Below are positions 1 to 9,434 of a DNA stretch of 15,142 nucleotides, one piece after another. The notes under the pieces were generated by a model, which was not told where the DNA came from, did no database searches, and saw nothing but the letters and a program-made list of their open reading frames with translations. A program made the translations under genes and the position numbers. Every line of letters starts with the position of its first letter. The first letter of the stretch is position 1. The stretch comes from Chrysomallon squamiferum (Eukaryota; Mollusca; Gastropoda; Neomphalida; Peltospiridae), in assembly GCA_012295275.1 (NCBI GenBank), contig CM022678.1, positions 13,406,617 through 13,421,758 on the forward strand, in the 5' to 3' direction.

Positions 1-689
1 ATATTTTTTACATTTCTACATACGAAATTACGTCGTAAAAAATAGAAAGGAAATTGAAGCCGCCCTATATCTTTACAAGTTTCTTTTTAGTTATATTTTA
101 TAAACAATGTCTTGAAAATAGATAAATAATTAATTTTGAAATAATAGAATATGTATTTATGGTGAGTTATTTTTCTCTTTCATATTCTTTGATGACAGAA
201 TAAAACATTTACACACTTATTTTTCACATGACACAACCAGGACTGGACTGGCAGTTCCTTACAGTTTAAAGTATTCACAATCTGTTGCTTGTTTTTTGGT
301 GACGTTTGTTGTTTTTTCTTTTCTAATTATGAGTGACCTGCCAGGTTGTTTCCCTATATGCTACAAGCCGAACTATATTCGTTATTATATTAGATTAAAA
401 GTCGAGTTTTTATTTATTTGTTTATTTATTTTAAAAAAAATTTAAATAATTTTTATTTATTTATTTATTTATTTATTTGCTTATTTGCTTATTTACTTAT
501 TTCTATTTTTCCAGCTGCATTTTGTTATACTAGCTTTTACAAACTGGCTATGATAGAAGGAAATTAATGTTTATGAATATGTATTTGTGTCGTTTGCATT
601 TTAGTCGCAAAAGTTTTGACGTATTAAAATCTGGGATATCTCACGTGACTGAAAAAAAGCAATAGATGATGTAAAACAGTGGCACTTAC
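1..689 (-). other. AT-rich intron 2 of claudin-like gene A (partial)
   Basis: This stretch lies downstream, in minus-strand sense, of the exon 2 donor GTAAGT at 689-684, so it is read as intron 2 of gene A running off the left edge. It holds an imperfect (TTTA)n tract at about 451-505. I looked on the minus strand for the family's last exon, whose [15 protein letters not shown] block is easy to recognise in the two complete copies, and did not find it here. The terminal exon should lie further left. Confidence 0.6.
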
Positions 690-1170
690 AGCAGACGGCC
701 ATGATTCCAGCTGACCCCATTAAGATGACTGAGTTGAGATAGTGGGGAAAGAGTTTGAAAATGAAGAGAATGAGACAGAGAGCGACCAGCACTTGAAACA
801 ACAGCGTCACACTAACCATCACCTGCACCGCGATAAACCACGCTGAAAATAAACAAACAATTATTTTATTTAGGCATCAAAAACAATTAAATAAACTTCT
901 TCTTCTTATTATTATGATAATTGTTATAATTTTTTGTTTTTTTTTGTTTGTTTGTTTGTTGTGCTTTATATTATAACCAGTCTCTGGAGATCAGAATATA
1001 ATACACCCGTTAGTTATATAAAATATGCATTTCAGTAATCACGTTGCTAGCTAATTTATATATAAATAGCAGAGAAGTTATTATACCATTTCTAAACTAC
1101 TCCATCACAGAATGTGAGTACATATTATTTACAAGACCAAATAATTTTATGTGGACCAGTGTTTCGTATG

Positions 1171-1243
<73 letters not shown>

Positions 1244-2145
1244 ATACACATCAGCTACTGTTATCAGTTTGCATAAAATAATAAATTAGTCAGATGTCGT
1301 CAAAAAACACTTTAGTACACTTCTAATACTCATTTATAATAGTTTATCATCTCCTGCAGAATTTTATACTTTTCTTTCTTTCTTTTCTCTTTTTTATTTA
1401 CATATTTATTTTTTCATTTTAAACTAATAACAGATTTATAATTATGATTATTTTTTCATCCTTCGCATTTTCTTTCTCATATCGATGAAATGTCATCTTA
1501 TTTTTCTTGTTTCTTTCGTAATTTACTTATTTTTATTATTTGATGTTATCAGTAGAATCGATATTTCTTATTCTTAGAAGAACAATATTATTATTAGTAA
1601 AATCCGTTTATTTGAATTTTTGGGGTTTGTTTCCTTTATTATTATTATTATTATAGACAAGCTACATTCAATAGGCAATATTATGAATATAATTTAATTT
1701 TCATTTCCTTAATATTATTTATTTATTTTTATTATATTAAAATGTCAACACTATAAACATCAGTTATTTAAAACTACAAGCGTAACGCCCGCCATCTTTG
1801 ATTTCTAATAATACTAATACATACACACCTGAACAGGTGCTATAACAATATACACATAATACAGGTGTATAAATGTTAATAAAATTACTTACGTGGGGAT
1901 ATCCATTCCCAGATAGGTCTAATTGCATTTGAGAATATGTACCAGCAACCTTTGTACCGTTTTCCGTTGTAATCTTTGTAGAAAGTGTAGTCATTGAAGC
2001 AAACTTCCCACAGACCGATCTTGACAAACCGACCCTGGAACTTACCCCAGGATTCCACCCAGTACGGGCTGGCGAACGCAACCACCATGCACACGACAGC
2101 CACGGCAACGAAGCCGATGCCAATGAAAGCCGTTATTCGGCCCAT
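690..2145 (-). CDS. Claudin-like four-span membrane protein, gene A (3' partial)
   Basis: Two exons are visible: 1893-2145 (84 codons plus one base, donor GTAAGT) and 690-842 (153 bp, acceptor TTTTCAG, donor GTAAGT). Joining them makes a split CCG codon and an open frame ...WISP-P-WFIAVQVM.... The start ATG at 2145 is followed by TM1 (about residues 7-27). The first loop has the PMP22/claudin signature: W29, G44-L45-W46, C49 and C67 (the two Cys should form the loop disulfide), and R76 near the TM2 side. Exon 2 gives TM2 and the start of TM3. The loop between the cysteines is longer than in vertebrate claudins. The last exon, with loop 2, TM4 and tail, is outside the window. Claudin-superfamily proteins act in cell junctions or as channel and receptor subunits; which role applies here cannot be read from sequence. 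Family assignment is firm, true claudin orthology is not. Confidence 0.87.
1173..1238. repeat. (CA)33 microsatellite
   Basis: An uninterrupted CA dinucleotide run of 33 units within intron 1 of gene A, followed by CATACA variants. An open frame reading through it codes only for His-Thr repeats and is not a gene. Confidence 0.95.
1791..1839 (-). promoter_or_regulatory. Paired E-box plus AAGATGGC module in intron 1
   Basis: Read on the minus strand, CACCTG-TT-CAGGTG (1839-1826) is followed after 27 nt by AAGATGGC (1798-1791). The same 14-mer, in the same orientation and 29 nt before AAGATGGC, occurs at 15092-15142, where it precedes a presumed gene start. Here the ATG opens only an 11-codon frame with no claudin similarity. 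It could be an alternative promoter, an enhancer, or a relic of a duplicated 5' end. CACCTG is the core bound by Snail/ZEB-type zinc-finger factors and many bHLH proteins; binding here is inference. Confidence 0.4.
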
Positions 2146-2640
2146 GGTTTTGTTTTAATCTTTGTTCTTAAAAAATCATCAAAACTTTCTGGTATGGCGT
2201 TCTTCCGTTATTAGGTCATTTCACCTGAAGCCTGAATAATCTCTCTTGAAAACTCACCTATCATAAAATACCTGAAAAACAAGGGAGACAACTGGTCTGG
2301 GTGTTTTGTTAAAAAGTTTTTACCTGGATGAATCCACCTACTAGCGATTTAAAGGGATGACTGGCTGGTTAGAATAATTCAAAAATCAGAAACATTATTT
2401 TCTTACACAGGATATGCAGAGAGAAGAGAGTCAGAGATTAGTTAAATAGTTCATGTGATGTAGATGTAAATCTATCGCTTTATTACAAAATAAATGTAAA
2501 TGTATACTTCAGCAGTAAACACCGTTATAAAAATAATTTTCAACAGATAAACAAATTTACAATTAAGAATAAATGAATGATATATTCCTGTCCTAGTTTT
2601 CTTCTGATAAAATATTTTAAATGTCAACAGATTAAGAGTT

Positions 2641-2648
2641 ATTTATTT

Positions 2649-2692
<44 letters not shown>

Positions 2693-2695
2693 TTA
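2641..2695. repeat. (TTTA)n tetranucleotide repeat
   Basis: A nearly perfect ATTT/TTTA tract of about 55 bp, continuing into a short ATC trinucleotide run at about 2693-2718. A simple sequence repeat with no coding content. Confidence 0.9.
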
Positions 2696-3852
2696 TCATC
2701 ATTATCATCATCATCATGAGTATTTGTTTTATTAATTTTTTAAATTTATACTTTTTACTTTATTTTATTTTATACATAATGCTTCTGAAGTGTACTAAAG
2801 TGTTTTATGGAAACAAGTGACTGATATATTAGTGTAGAGTATCTATGAATCACTAAGTAATGTCAGTAATAGATACGTTTCTTTAACACTTATCTAAAGT
2901 TATCTACTGATATATGCAAAACATCGGTGTTATTTACGTGTGTATGTAATTATGATATTTATATATGTTTGTGGATATGTGTCAGATTGTGTGTATTTAC
3001 TAGTATGTATGTGGCAGTGTGTGTCTATGCACGAGTACAAGTATGGGAGTATGTGTCGAGGTGTAAATAGTATGTGTGTGTAGTTTTCAAGTATTTATTT
3101 ATTCTTCAGCTGTTTTGTTTTGATATGTTTATTTATTTATTTTATTTTGTTTATTATTATTATTTTTGTTGTTTTTGTTGTTTTGGTTGTCATTATTATT
3201 ATACAAACCGTTATTAACTTCATTCTTCCAATCTTTTAATTTTTAATGCATTCTTATTTTTATTCTACTTATTATTTTAAGTTGAAAAAAAGAAAAGAAA
3301 AATATCAATAATTTTATTTACTAAATATATTAAAAGTTAAGTTTCAAGAAATATTTCGGTGAATTAATATTTCAGTTTCTCCTTTCGATAATACACCATA
3401 TTTTTTGCTGCCTAAATTAAAACTGGGGACGTCTTTTTCTTCTCTTTTTTTAGCGCTATTACGATCTCATGAGATATCGTTGAGTACAAGGTCAAGGACA
3501 CAAATCTATTTCCTTTACATTTTCTTTGCTTTTATTTTCTTTACTAGAGTGAGGTAGATGTATCAACTAAATATAAAAATAATTTTTGCAGGTATTTTAT
3601 AATTATTTTCTATTCCTAGCATTGCATTTGTGCTTCTTTTCGATTAATGTTTGTCAGTGTTTTTAGTTTTAGTTTTTTTTTTTAATGAAAAAGAAAATGA
3701 TTTTTTTTTTCTCAACTCACCGTTCTCGATCAAATGAACTGACTTCGTTGATTTTCATAAAATAAAATAAAAATTACCTCTTAAATGACCCCAGTTCATT
3801 CTTTACTTCTTCTTCTTCTTCTTTGTCTTCTTCTTCTTATTATTTATTGGTA

Positions 3853-3883
3853 ATGAAAACTATTTCCAAAACTGATGAAGTAA
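3853..3883 (+). CDS. Tentative first coding exon of the fucosyltransferase
   Basis: The main exon at 4364 starts inside a membrane anchor and lacks an ATG, so an upstream exon ending one base into a codon is needed. At 3853 an ATG opens MKTISKTDEV, and the next base is followed by GTACAG, a usable donor, at 3884. Joining gives ACA (Thr) and then the hydrophobic segment, making a 10-residue cytoplasmic tail typical of type II Golgi enzymes. A better donor, GTAAGT, overlaps it at 3880 but gives the wrong phase (it leads to an immediate TGA). This is a phase-based guess only; the true exon may be elsewhere upstream. Confidence 0.22.
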
Positions 3884-4249
3884 GTACAGTTTCGGCACAA
3901 AAAGATATATCTTTTGGTCAGTGCCCGAAAAATATAGAAATTACATTCATCTTTGTGTGTACAAGGTTTGCATGATAACTTATATTTTACACATATTATA
4001 TTACACTGTGTTGTGTTATCATAAAATAAAATTAAAAAGCTTTTTTCTTTATTTATTATTATTATTTTTTTATAAGTAATCGGCGATGGGACATTTGATA
4101 ATAAAAATAATAATGTATAATTATTTGTTAGAATTTTTACACAGGATTATGCTGTGCTCTTAAATATTTTAAAATATATTGTGGATATATATGTTTTATT
4201 AATTATATGTCGGTTTAGATGTGCGTTAATTTTATTTTATTTTGGTTTA

Positions 4250-4285
<36 letters not shown>

Positions 4286-4363
4286 TATATATAATTTTAT
4301 TTAGATTTTGATTTATTTATTTTATTATATTTTTCTCTCTCTATTTTATTCTTTTTTTCTCAG

Positions 4364-5322
4364 CAATTCTGATTTTTACCGCAATAGCTATAGTTTTTTT
4401 CTCAAGCGATGTGATTCCTTTAAGTGTTTTTCATAAAACACCTGTCAAGAAAACACCTCCAAAGAAACCTCATCTGTGCATGGCACTGCATGGGGGAACT
4501 GGTAATGTGATGTTCATGGTTGCTTCAGTGTACAGCACAGCCAGACAGCTGAACATGACCCCTGTTTTCAGTCAGCTGCATCTGCTCAAATCAACGTTTG
4601 ATTTATCGATAAAGTTCTCTGAAGACTTCGCTAAGAGATGCAAGAATGCCTCGTCCATAAAAGAGCAAAAGGCCTGCAGTTACGATTCGAAAATGTTGAA
4701 GACAATTAAGATTCTTCACACAGATTTTGCAGTGGATGGTTTCCTTCAGTCGTGGTTCTATTTCCGAAGTTTTTTCAAAGAAATTCGAGAACTGTTCCGT
4801 TTTAGACCAGAGATCGTATATTCTGCGAATCATAAGCTGAAAGAAAAATTGATATGGAAATATGGAAAGAAAATACTGAAGTACGTTCAGTCTGGCTCTC
4901 ACAAGCTGGTAGGCCTGCACGTGCGGCGAGGGGATCTGCTTGATGAGGGGTATAAAGAATTCGGTTATGTGGTAGCCGAAAAACAATATCTTCACCGAGC
5001 GCAGAAGTATTTCAGAGACAAGTTGTCGAATCTTACATTTGTCGTTTGTTCCAACGATTTCAAATGGTCAAGAAATGCAGTACAGGATAATGGTGACGTC
5101 ATATTTATGGAAAACAATATGGTAGGAGTAGACCTGTATATTCTTTCACAGATGAACCACACGATATTCACGGTTGGCACGTTTGGTTGGTGGGGTAGCT
5201 GGCTTTCTAACGGAAGTGTGGTGTATTTCAATGACCACGTGACACCTGGCTCGCAGCTGTCACGAATGTACAGCACACACAGATACGACTACTTTCTTCC
5301 TGGGTGGTTCGGAATCACTTAA
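4364..5322 (+). CDS. Galactoside alpha-1,2-fucosyltransferase-like (GT11), main exon
   Basis: This exon encodes essentially the whole catalytic domain of a GT11 enzyme. The family moves L-fucose from GDP-fucose onto galactose in alpha-1,2 linkage, in the Golgi lumen, making H-type glycans. Counting from V at 4411 as residue 1, motifs are GGTGNVMF (28-35), HVRRGD (170-175, the GDP-fucose-binding motif), CSNDFKWS (213-220) and TVGTFGWWGSWL (254-265). Five N-glycosylation sequons start at 48, 79, 207, 249 and 267. The frame opens at a strong acceptor (pyrimidine tract then CAG at 4361-4363). Its first residues, ILIFTAIAIVFF, are a type II signal anchor, followed by a Lys/Pro-rich stem. An in-frame TGA at 4309 and no in-frame ATG before 4480 show that a spliced upstream start is needed; GTG at 4411 is not a start. 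Acceptor specificity is not shown. It lies inside the claudin-like array on the opposite strand. Confidence 0.9.
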
Positions 5323-5378
5323 AACTGTTTTATAATCATTGTATACTTCATTATCAGCAGATCATGAGCACAGGTTCT

Positions 5379-5384
5379 AATAAA
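5379..5384 (+). terminator. Polyadenylation signal of the fucosyltransferase gene
   Basis: AATAAA 56 nt after the TAA stop at 5320-5322, followed by T- and GT-containing sequence. It is the first canonical signal downstream and would give a short 3' UTR. Confidence 0.55.
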
Positions 5385-5522
5385 TGAGTATAAAAGATGT
5401 TTGTTAAGATCATAGATATTTAAAATAATATTTTTCTTGTTAGTACTGTAAAAATAACTAAATGTTCATAGCAATAGTAATGGTGAAAGATCGTTTTTTT
5501 TTTATTATATTCAACCATCTTC

Positions 5523-5526
<4 letters not shown>

Positions 5527-5570
<44 letters not shown>
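5527..5570. repeat. 44-bp poly(T) tract
   Basis: An uninterrupted run of 44 T. It could be the A-tail of a minus-strand retroinsertion whose body would lie to its right, but I find no recognisable element or target-site duplication there. Long homopolymers are also error-prone in assemblies, so the exact length is doubtful. Confidence 0.85.
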
Positions 5571-5571
<1 letters not shown>

Positions 5572-7833
5572 ATAAACGTAATGCTTCTGTATTTGAATTT
5601 GAATTAATTAACCGCAGAGTATACATTTTTCAAAATACATAGGTTTTTTAATAGCCATTGATATAATAGTTGTCCACTGTAAAATTGTATGAACTTTGTT
5701 AAAAAAGAAAACATTAGACTTATAATCATGACAGTAATGGAGAGTACTTCCACGACATCGTGTTTAAACTATCCGAAGAAGTTGTATGTATGTTTACCTC
5801 AACTACAACACCTTTTTATTAACAGATTTGACAGTAAACTGTTTGGAGAGTTAAAATTAAATAAACTTTGTGAAATAAAGACTGCGATGTTCTTTTAAAT
5901 TCTTTGTTAATCATATTATGAATTTCTTCTTTATTGTTCTTCATCTAATGAACATTTCATATTTATTATGCTATTCGGGTGTTTCTAATTAACATCATCA
6001 CCTTCATCATCATCATCATCTCATCTTAGCGATTATTATTTCAAAAATTCTTTTCCTTCTTCTTCTTCTTCTTCTTATTATTATTATGTAATTCAATACT
6101 CTGTTGTAACGGAAGGTTTCAGAAAGAAGAAAAACTGTTATTTCTTCAGTGTTTATTTATAAAAATGTACAACAGTAAGAACATGATATATATAAATGAA
6201 TAATAATTAAAATATACAACTGTTCATTTAAAAACTCTATTTTTCCAATTAGTGATCGTTTTATAAAACAAAAAGAACAAAGTTATATAAGAAGCAAATA
6301 ATCAAATACGTCATCTTCGTAAAAACATTGTTCGAAAATTAACACAATAGGCGCCGCATTTGTAATAAAAATAACAGAGTGGTAGATGTTGTACTAACAG
6401 TGGTATCACAGTAGCTGCACCAGTAATAGTAATCATAGTACTATTAGCTGTAGTATATGAACATAATTTGTGGCTCTAGTAGCAGTAGTAGTTTTAATTT
6501 TAAAATGATACGGTATGCGTTCATTATATTCTGCTTCTGTTATCAAATATAGGCTGTACTTTTAATATAGTTGTAAAGTTTATAAACTAAATATTTATTT
6601 TAACTAATTAAAACATCAGCTAACTAAAAATACGAAAAATTTCACATTCATTCATTAATGTTACTCATAACAAAAATATATGATTTAAAATAAGCTTTCA
6701 TGATATATGAATTAAGTAATAAATGCTAAACAGAAATGACCCGAAATATACAATATACATATATATTTATATATTTATTTATATATTTAAATTATGTGCC
6801 ACAGCTGTCAAACACCTATGCAGACACCCATGTGTAATATAATAAACATACGTTAAATACGCAAATACAAAGATCAGCTTTAATAAATATTTAAAAAATA
6901 AATATTTTACGGATAATCAACCTGAAATTTTCAGTAATGAAGAGTTTAATGATGACGATGATGATGATAATGATAATGATGATAATAATAGTAACCAATT
7001 AATATACAATTAATAGGCCAAGTATTACTGGTTTGCTTTTTTTGTTTTTTTAGTTATATTTTGTTCTTGTTGTTATTCTTGTTGTTATTACTATTAAAAT
7101 ATATTAATTACTAATGAAAATGTTAAAATATTGTAAATTTCAACAACAGATCGGAGAAACCATATGTAATCAAAGATATTTAAAATTAGGTTTAAAAGAT
7201 ATTAAATAATAAAAAAATTACCTCATTTTAATCTGCAAATAACCAGTAATGTCATTAAAATTTAATTATATTTGCTAATAAGATATATACTAACTGTTTA
7301 CAAAATCATGAATTAACTAATAATACAATTATAACAATTTTAACTGGAGACATACATAAAGTATATGTGTGGTGTGAAGGTGTGTGTGTATGTGTTTATT
7401 GTGTGTGTTTTTGTCTTGCATGATACTAACAAATATTCTGATCGAAAATTATGAAGCAGATTAAAAACTGAACATCCGATGTCGCGGTCATTATTTGGAA
7501 TGTACGGAAAAAGTAATCTGCAAATTCTGTTGTCAGTACAACTACCCACTTTGTAGTTTTAAGTCCACGTTTCTTCTAAATCACAGTCTGCATTTCGATT
7601 CCATCCTTCATAACATGCGAACGAAATGCTAAAGTTGTTACGTCATTCAGACATGCGCAGTTTCACAGTTTAATACAATGAATATGAATGAATAAACATA
7701 AATAAAATTCCTGCGAACTGAGAGCTCATGCACTTCGAACACGCATACGTAATATTTAAATAAATTGCACATATGTACTTAATGTGTACATAATTCGCCA
7801 ATGTATAAAACGTATAAAAATGGAGTTATTATT
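5571..7833. other. AT-rich intergenic region, no supported gene
   Basis: This lies between the fucosyltransferase 3' end and the stop codon of claudin-like gene B. It has short ATC, CTT and GAT trinucleotide tracts (about 5994-6026, 6056-6088 and 6950-6990) and TA-rich stretches. Two open frames of 69 codons (5689-5898 plus, 7340-7549 minus) show no domain, and I do not support them. Minus-strand ATTAAA (7669-7674) and AATAAA (7395-7400) are possible poly(A) signals for gene B. Confidence 0.6.
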
Positions 7834-8114
7834 TCAGTATCTGCGAACTGGTGTCATGGCGTAGTTGGCTCGTCTGGAATGTTTCTGTGTTATGAGTCGT
7901 AGACGAAGTCCCTCTACGAGAAGACACATGCCCGCAAAGAGCGCCAAGAAACCTCCAAACACGGCGATTCCAAACGACCAAGACAAGTAGTTCGAATCGG
8001 GGTGTGGCAACCAGTTTCGCTCCGTGTCGACTCTCACACCAAACATGATTGTAGCAATAGCTATTAAAAGCCCTGAAAATAGAGACGTAACTTACTGGAT
8101 TACTTTTTATTTTA

Positions 8115-8158
<44 letters not shown>

Positions 8159-8807
8159 GATAACGATAAAGTTTTTAAAAAAAGACGAAGGCATAACGCT
8201 CATATTAACATGCATGCAAACACATACACATATAGACACTCGCACATAAAAATATTGCTATTCTAAGGAAATAAAATGTCTGATATCTAATAAATTGTTA
8301 CGCTACCTGAAGCGAAGTTTCCTACACTGGAAGAGATGACGAGGATCCAGTCACTGCTTGCCGCACAGCACTTGATGAAATACATAACAATAATCAACAC
8401 TGTACCCACACTCAGAATTAGAGTTAAACACATCATCACCTGTATACCGATAAACCAGTCTGAAATAAAAATAACAATAACAACAACAACAACAACAACA
8501 ACAATAATTATAATAAACAAATTTAATAATAATAATAATAACTGTACTCCACTGTTAATACTACTTACTACTCCTAATAATAACAACAGTAATAACTAAT
8601 ACCCCCCACAGATACCCACTGACACACGTGTAGAAATGCACACACGTGTATGTGTGTGTGTCTATGAATGTGTGTGTGTGTCTATATATGTGTGTGTGTG
8701 TGTGTGTGTATGTTTCTGTGTGTGTTTGTACGTGTTTGTAAATATATATATATATATACCTATACACACACACGCATATATATATATATATACATATACA
8801 CATGCAT

Positions 8808-8883
<76 letters not shown>

Positions 8884-8898
8884 GTATGTGTATGTATA

Positions 8899-8976
<78 letters not shown>

Positions 8977-9334
8977 TATGTGTGTCTGTATATATATATA
9001 TAGATATATACAGACACATATATATGTGTTTGTGTGCGTGTGTTAGTGATGAGTAAGTAAAATGCTGACCTGGTGCAAGCCATCTCCAGATTGCTCTCAG
9101 TTCAAATGAAAACAGAGCGTGACATCCATTGTACGTCTTGCCTAACCCGGCTCTGTTGTCGACGTAGTTGTTGAAACATGCCTCCCACAGTCCCATCTTC
9201 CCAAACCCCGTGTCCCTCTCCTGCAACGACTCTATCCAGTTGGTCGACGCCATCGCTATTACAACGCACATCGCACACAACGACGTCAAAATCAGGCCAA
9301 GAATCGCTAGCCAAGTTATTCTCCCTGACGCCAT
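7834..9334 (-). CDS. Claudin-like four-span membrane protein, gene B (complete, 218 aa)
   Basis: Three exons: 9070-9334, 8307-8459 and 7834-8072. Splice sites are donor GTCAGC with acceptor TTTCAG, then donor GTAGCG with acceptor TTTTCAG. Both introns (610 and 234 bp) are phase 1, giving split codons GAC (D89) and GGG (G140), and the frame closes at TGA 7836-7834. TM1 is about residues 9-29. Loop 1 has W33, G48-L49-W50, C53, C71 and R80. TM2 is about 94-117 and TM3 about 134-152. Loop 2 carries [15 protein letters not shown] (160-174), and TM4 is about 174-192. A basic tail ends in RRY, without the YV-type PDZ ligand of vertebrate claudins. The length fits the family. The start sits in CAAGATGGCG, a good Kozak context. 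A tandem paralogue of genes A and C; the cellular role is inferred from family only. Confidence 0.9.
8115..8155. repeat. (AAT)n in intron 2 of gene B
   Basis: About 41 bp of uninterrupted AAT trinucleotide repeat between exons 2 and 3 of gene B. Read in minus-strand sense it supplies a (TTA)n tract at the start of the intron's 3' half. Confidence 0.9.
8479..8504. repeat. (AAC)n beside the exon 2 acceptor of gene B
   Basis: A CAA/AAC trinucleotide run about 20 bp upstream of the exon 2 acceptor in minus-strand sense, where it reads (GTT)n and so supplies a T-rich tract. Further AAT units follow at 8526-8540. Confidence 0.85.
8639..9043. repeat. Complex TG/TA/GATA microsatellite in intron 1 of gene B
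   Basis: About 400 bp of compound dinucleotide and tetranucleotide repeat fills most of the 610-bp intron. It comprises (TG)n at about 8647-8730, (TA)n and (CA)n to about 8840, TATG variants to about 8910, (GATA)11 at 8933-8976, then a hairpin with 14-bp arms (8981-8994 and 9005-9018). Long frames through it encode only Tyr-Ile, Val-Cys and His-Thr repeats and are not genes. Confidence 0.93.
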
Positions 9335-9434
9335 CTTGATTTTTGAAAAATGACAACATTACCTGGGCAAGTCTATTTTTACAGGTGACAGAGGTGTGTG
9401 AGGTGTGATTCAAACTAACTGACGGTGAGTCTAA
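9327..9434 (-). promoter_or_regulatory. 5' region of gene B with AGGTG cluster and YY1-like start
   Basis: The start codon lies in AAGATGGCGTC (9337-9327), which fits the YY1-type consensus AANATGGCGNC. Upstream, the plus strand has AGGTG at 9383, 9392 and 9401, spaced exactly 9 bp. The first is within CAGGTG (E-box) and the last is AGGTGTGA, the T-box half-site. GAGTCTAA (9427-9434) is repeated upstream of gene C. The transcription start is unknown, so the 5' UTR and promoter cannot be separated. Confidence 0.4.

Larger units (their letters stand above)
843..1892 (-). other. Intron 1 of claudin-like gene A
   Basis: A 1050-bp phase-1 intron bounded by GT (1892-1891) and AG (844-843) in minus-strand sense. 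It is AT-rich, with the CA microsatellite, short TTTG and ATT runs, and a cluster of three CAGGTG/CACCTG hexamers within 42 bp of 1826-1867, close to the exon 1 donor. No coding exon is seen inside it. Confidence 0.8.
2146..4363. other. Intergenic region between claudin-like gene A and the fucosyltransferase exon
   Basis: This is the head-to-head interval between the minus-strand gene A start and the plus-strand fucosyltransferase exon. It should hold both promoters. On the gene A side there are several CACCT/ACCTG cores (2222-2227, 2255-2259 and others). It carries (TTTA)n at 2641-2695, a GT-rich stretch at about 2930-3085, (CTT)n at about 3806-3838 and (TTA)n at about 4254-4285. The only coding candidate I can offer is the short one at 3853-3883. 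Confidence 0.6.

Noticed and set aside
1-600. Exon 3 of gene A
   Set aside because: No match on the minus strand to the conserved loop-2 block or TM4; likely beyond the left edge.
1044-1289. 81-codon plus-strand frame with a His-Thr run
   Set aside because: Produced by the CA microsatellite inside gene A's intron 1; no domain.
4219-4311. In-frame ATG at 4219 as the fucosyltransferase start
   Set aside because: An in-frame TGA at 4309-4311 interrupts it before the catalytic exon.
4411-4413. GTG as start codon of the fucosyltransferase
   Set aside because: Not a normal animal start. The frame is open upstream through a membrane anchor to a strong splice acceptor.
4603-4995. 130-codon minus-strand frame
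   Set aside because: Antisense shadow of the GT11 catalytic exon.
5689-5898. 69-codon plus-strand frame after the fucosyltransferase
   Set aside because: No domain or paralogue, and no clear gene signals; a chance frame cannot be excluded.
8561-9069. Open reading frame continuing from gene B exon 1 through the microsatellite (Tyr-Ile and His-Thr repeats)
   Set aside because: It is intron read-through. The donor at 9069-9068 and the matching phase-1 exon 2 at 8459 reconstruct a normal family protein.
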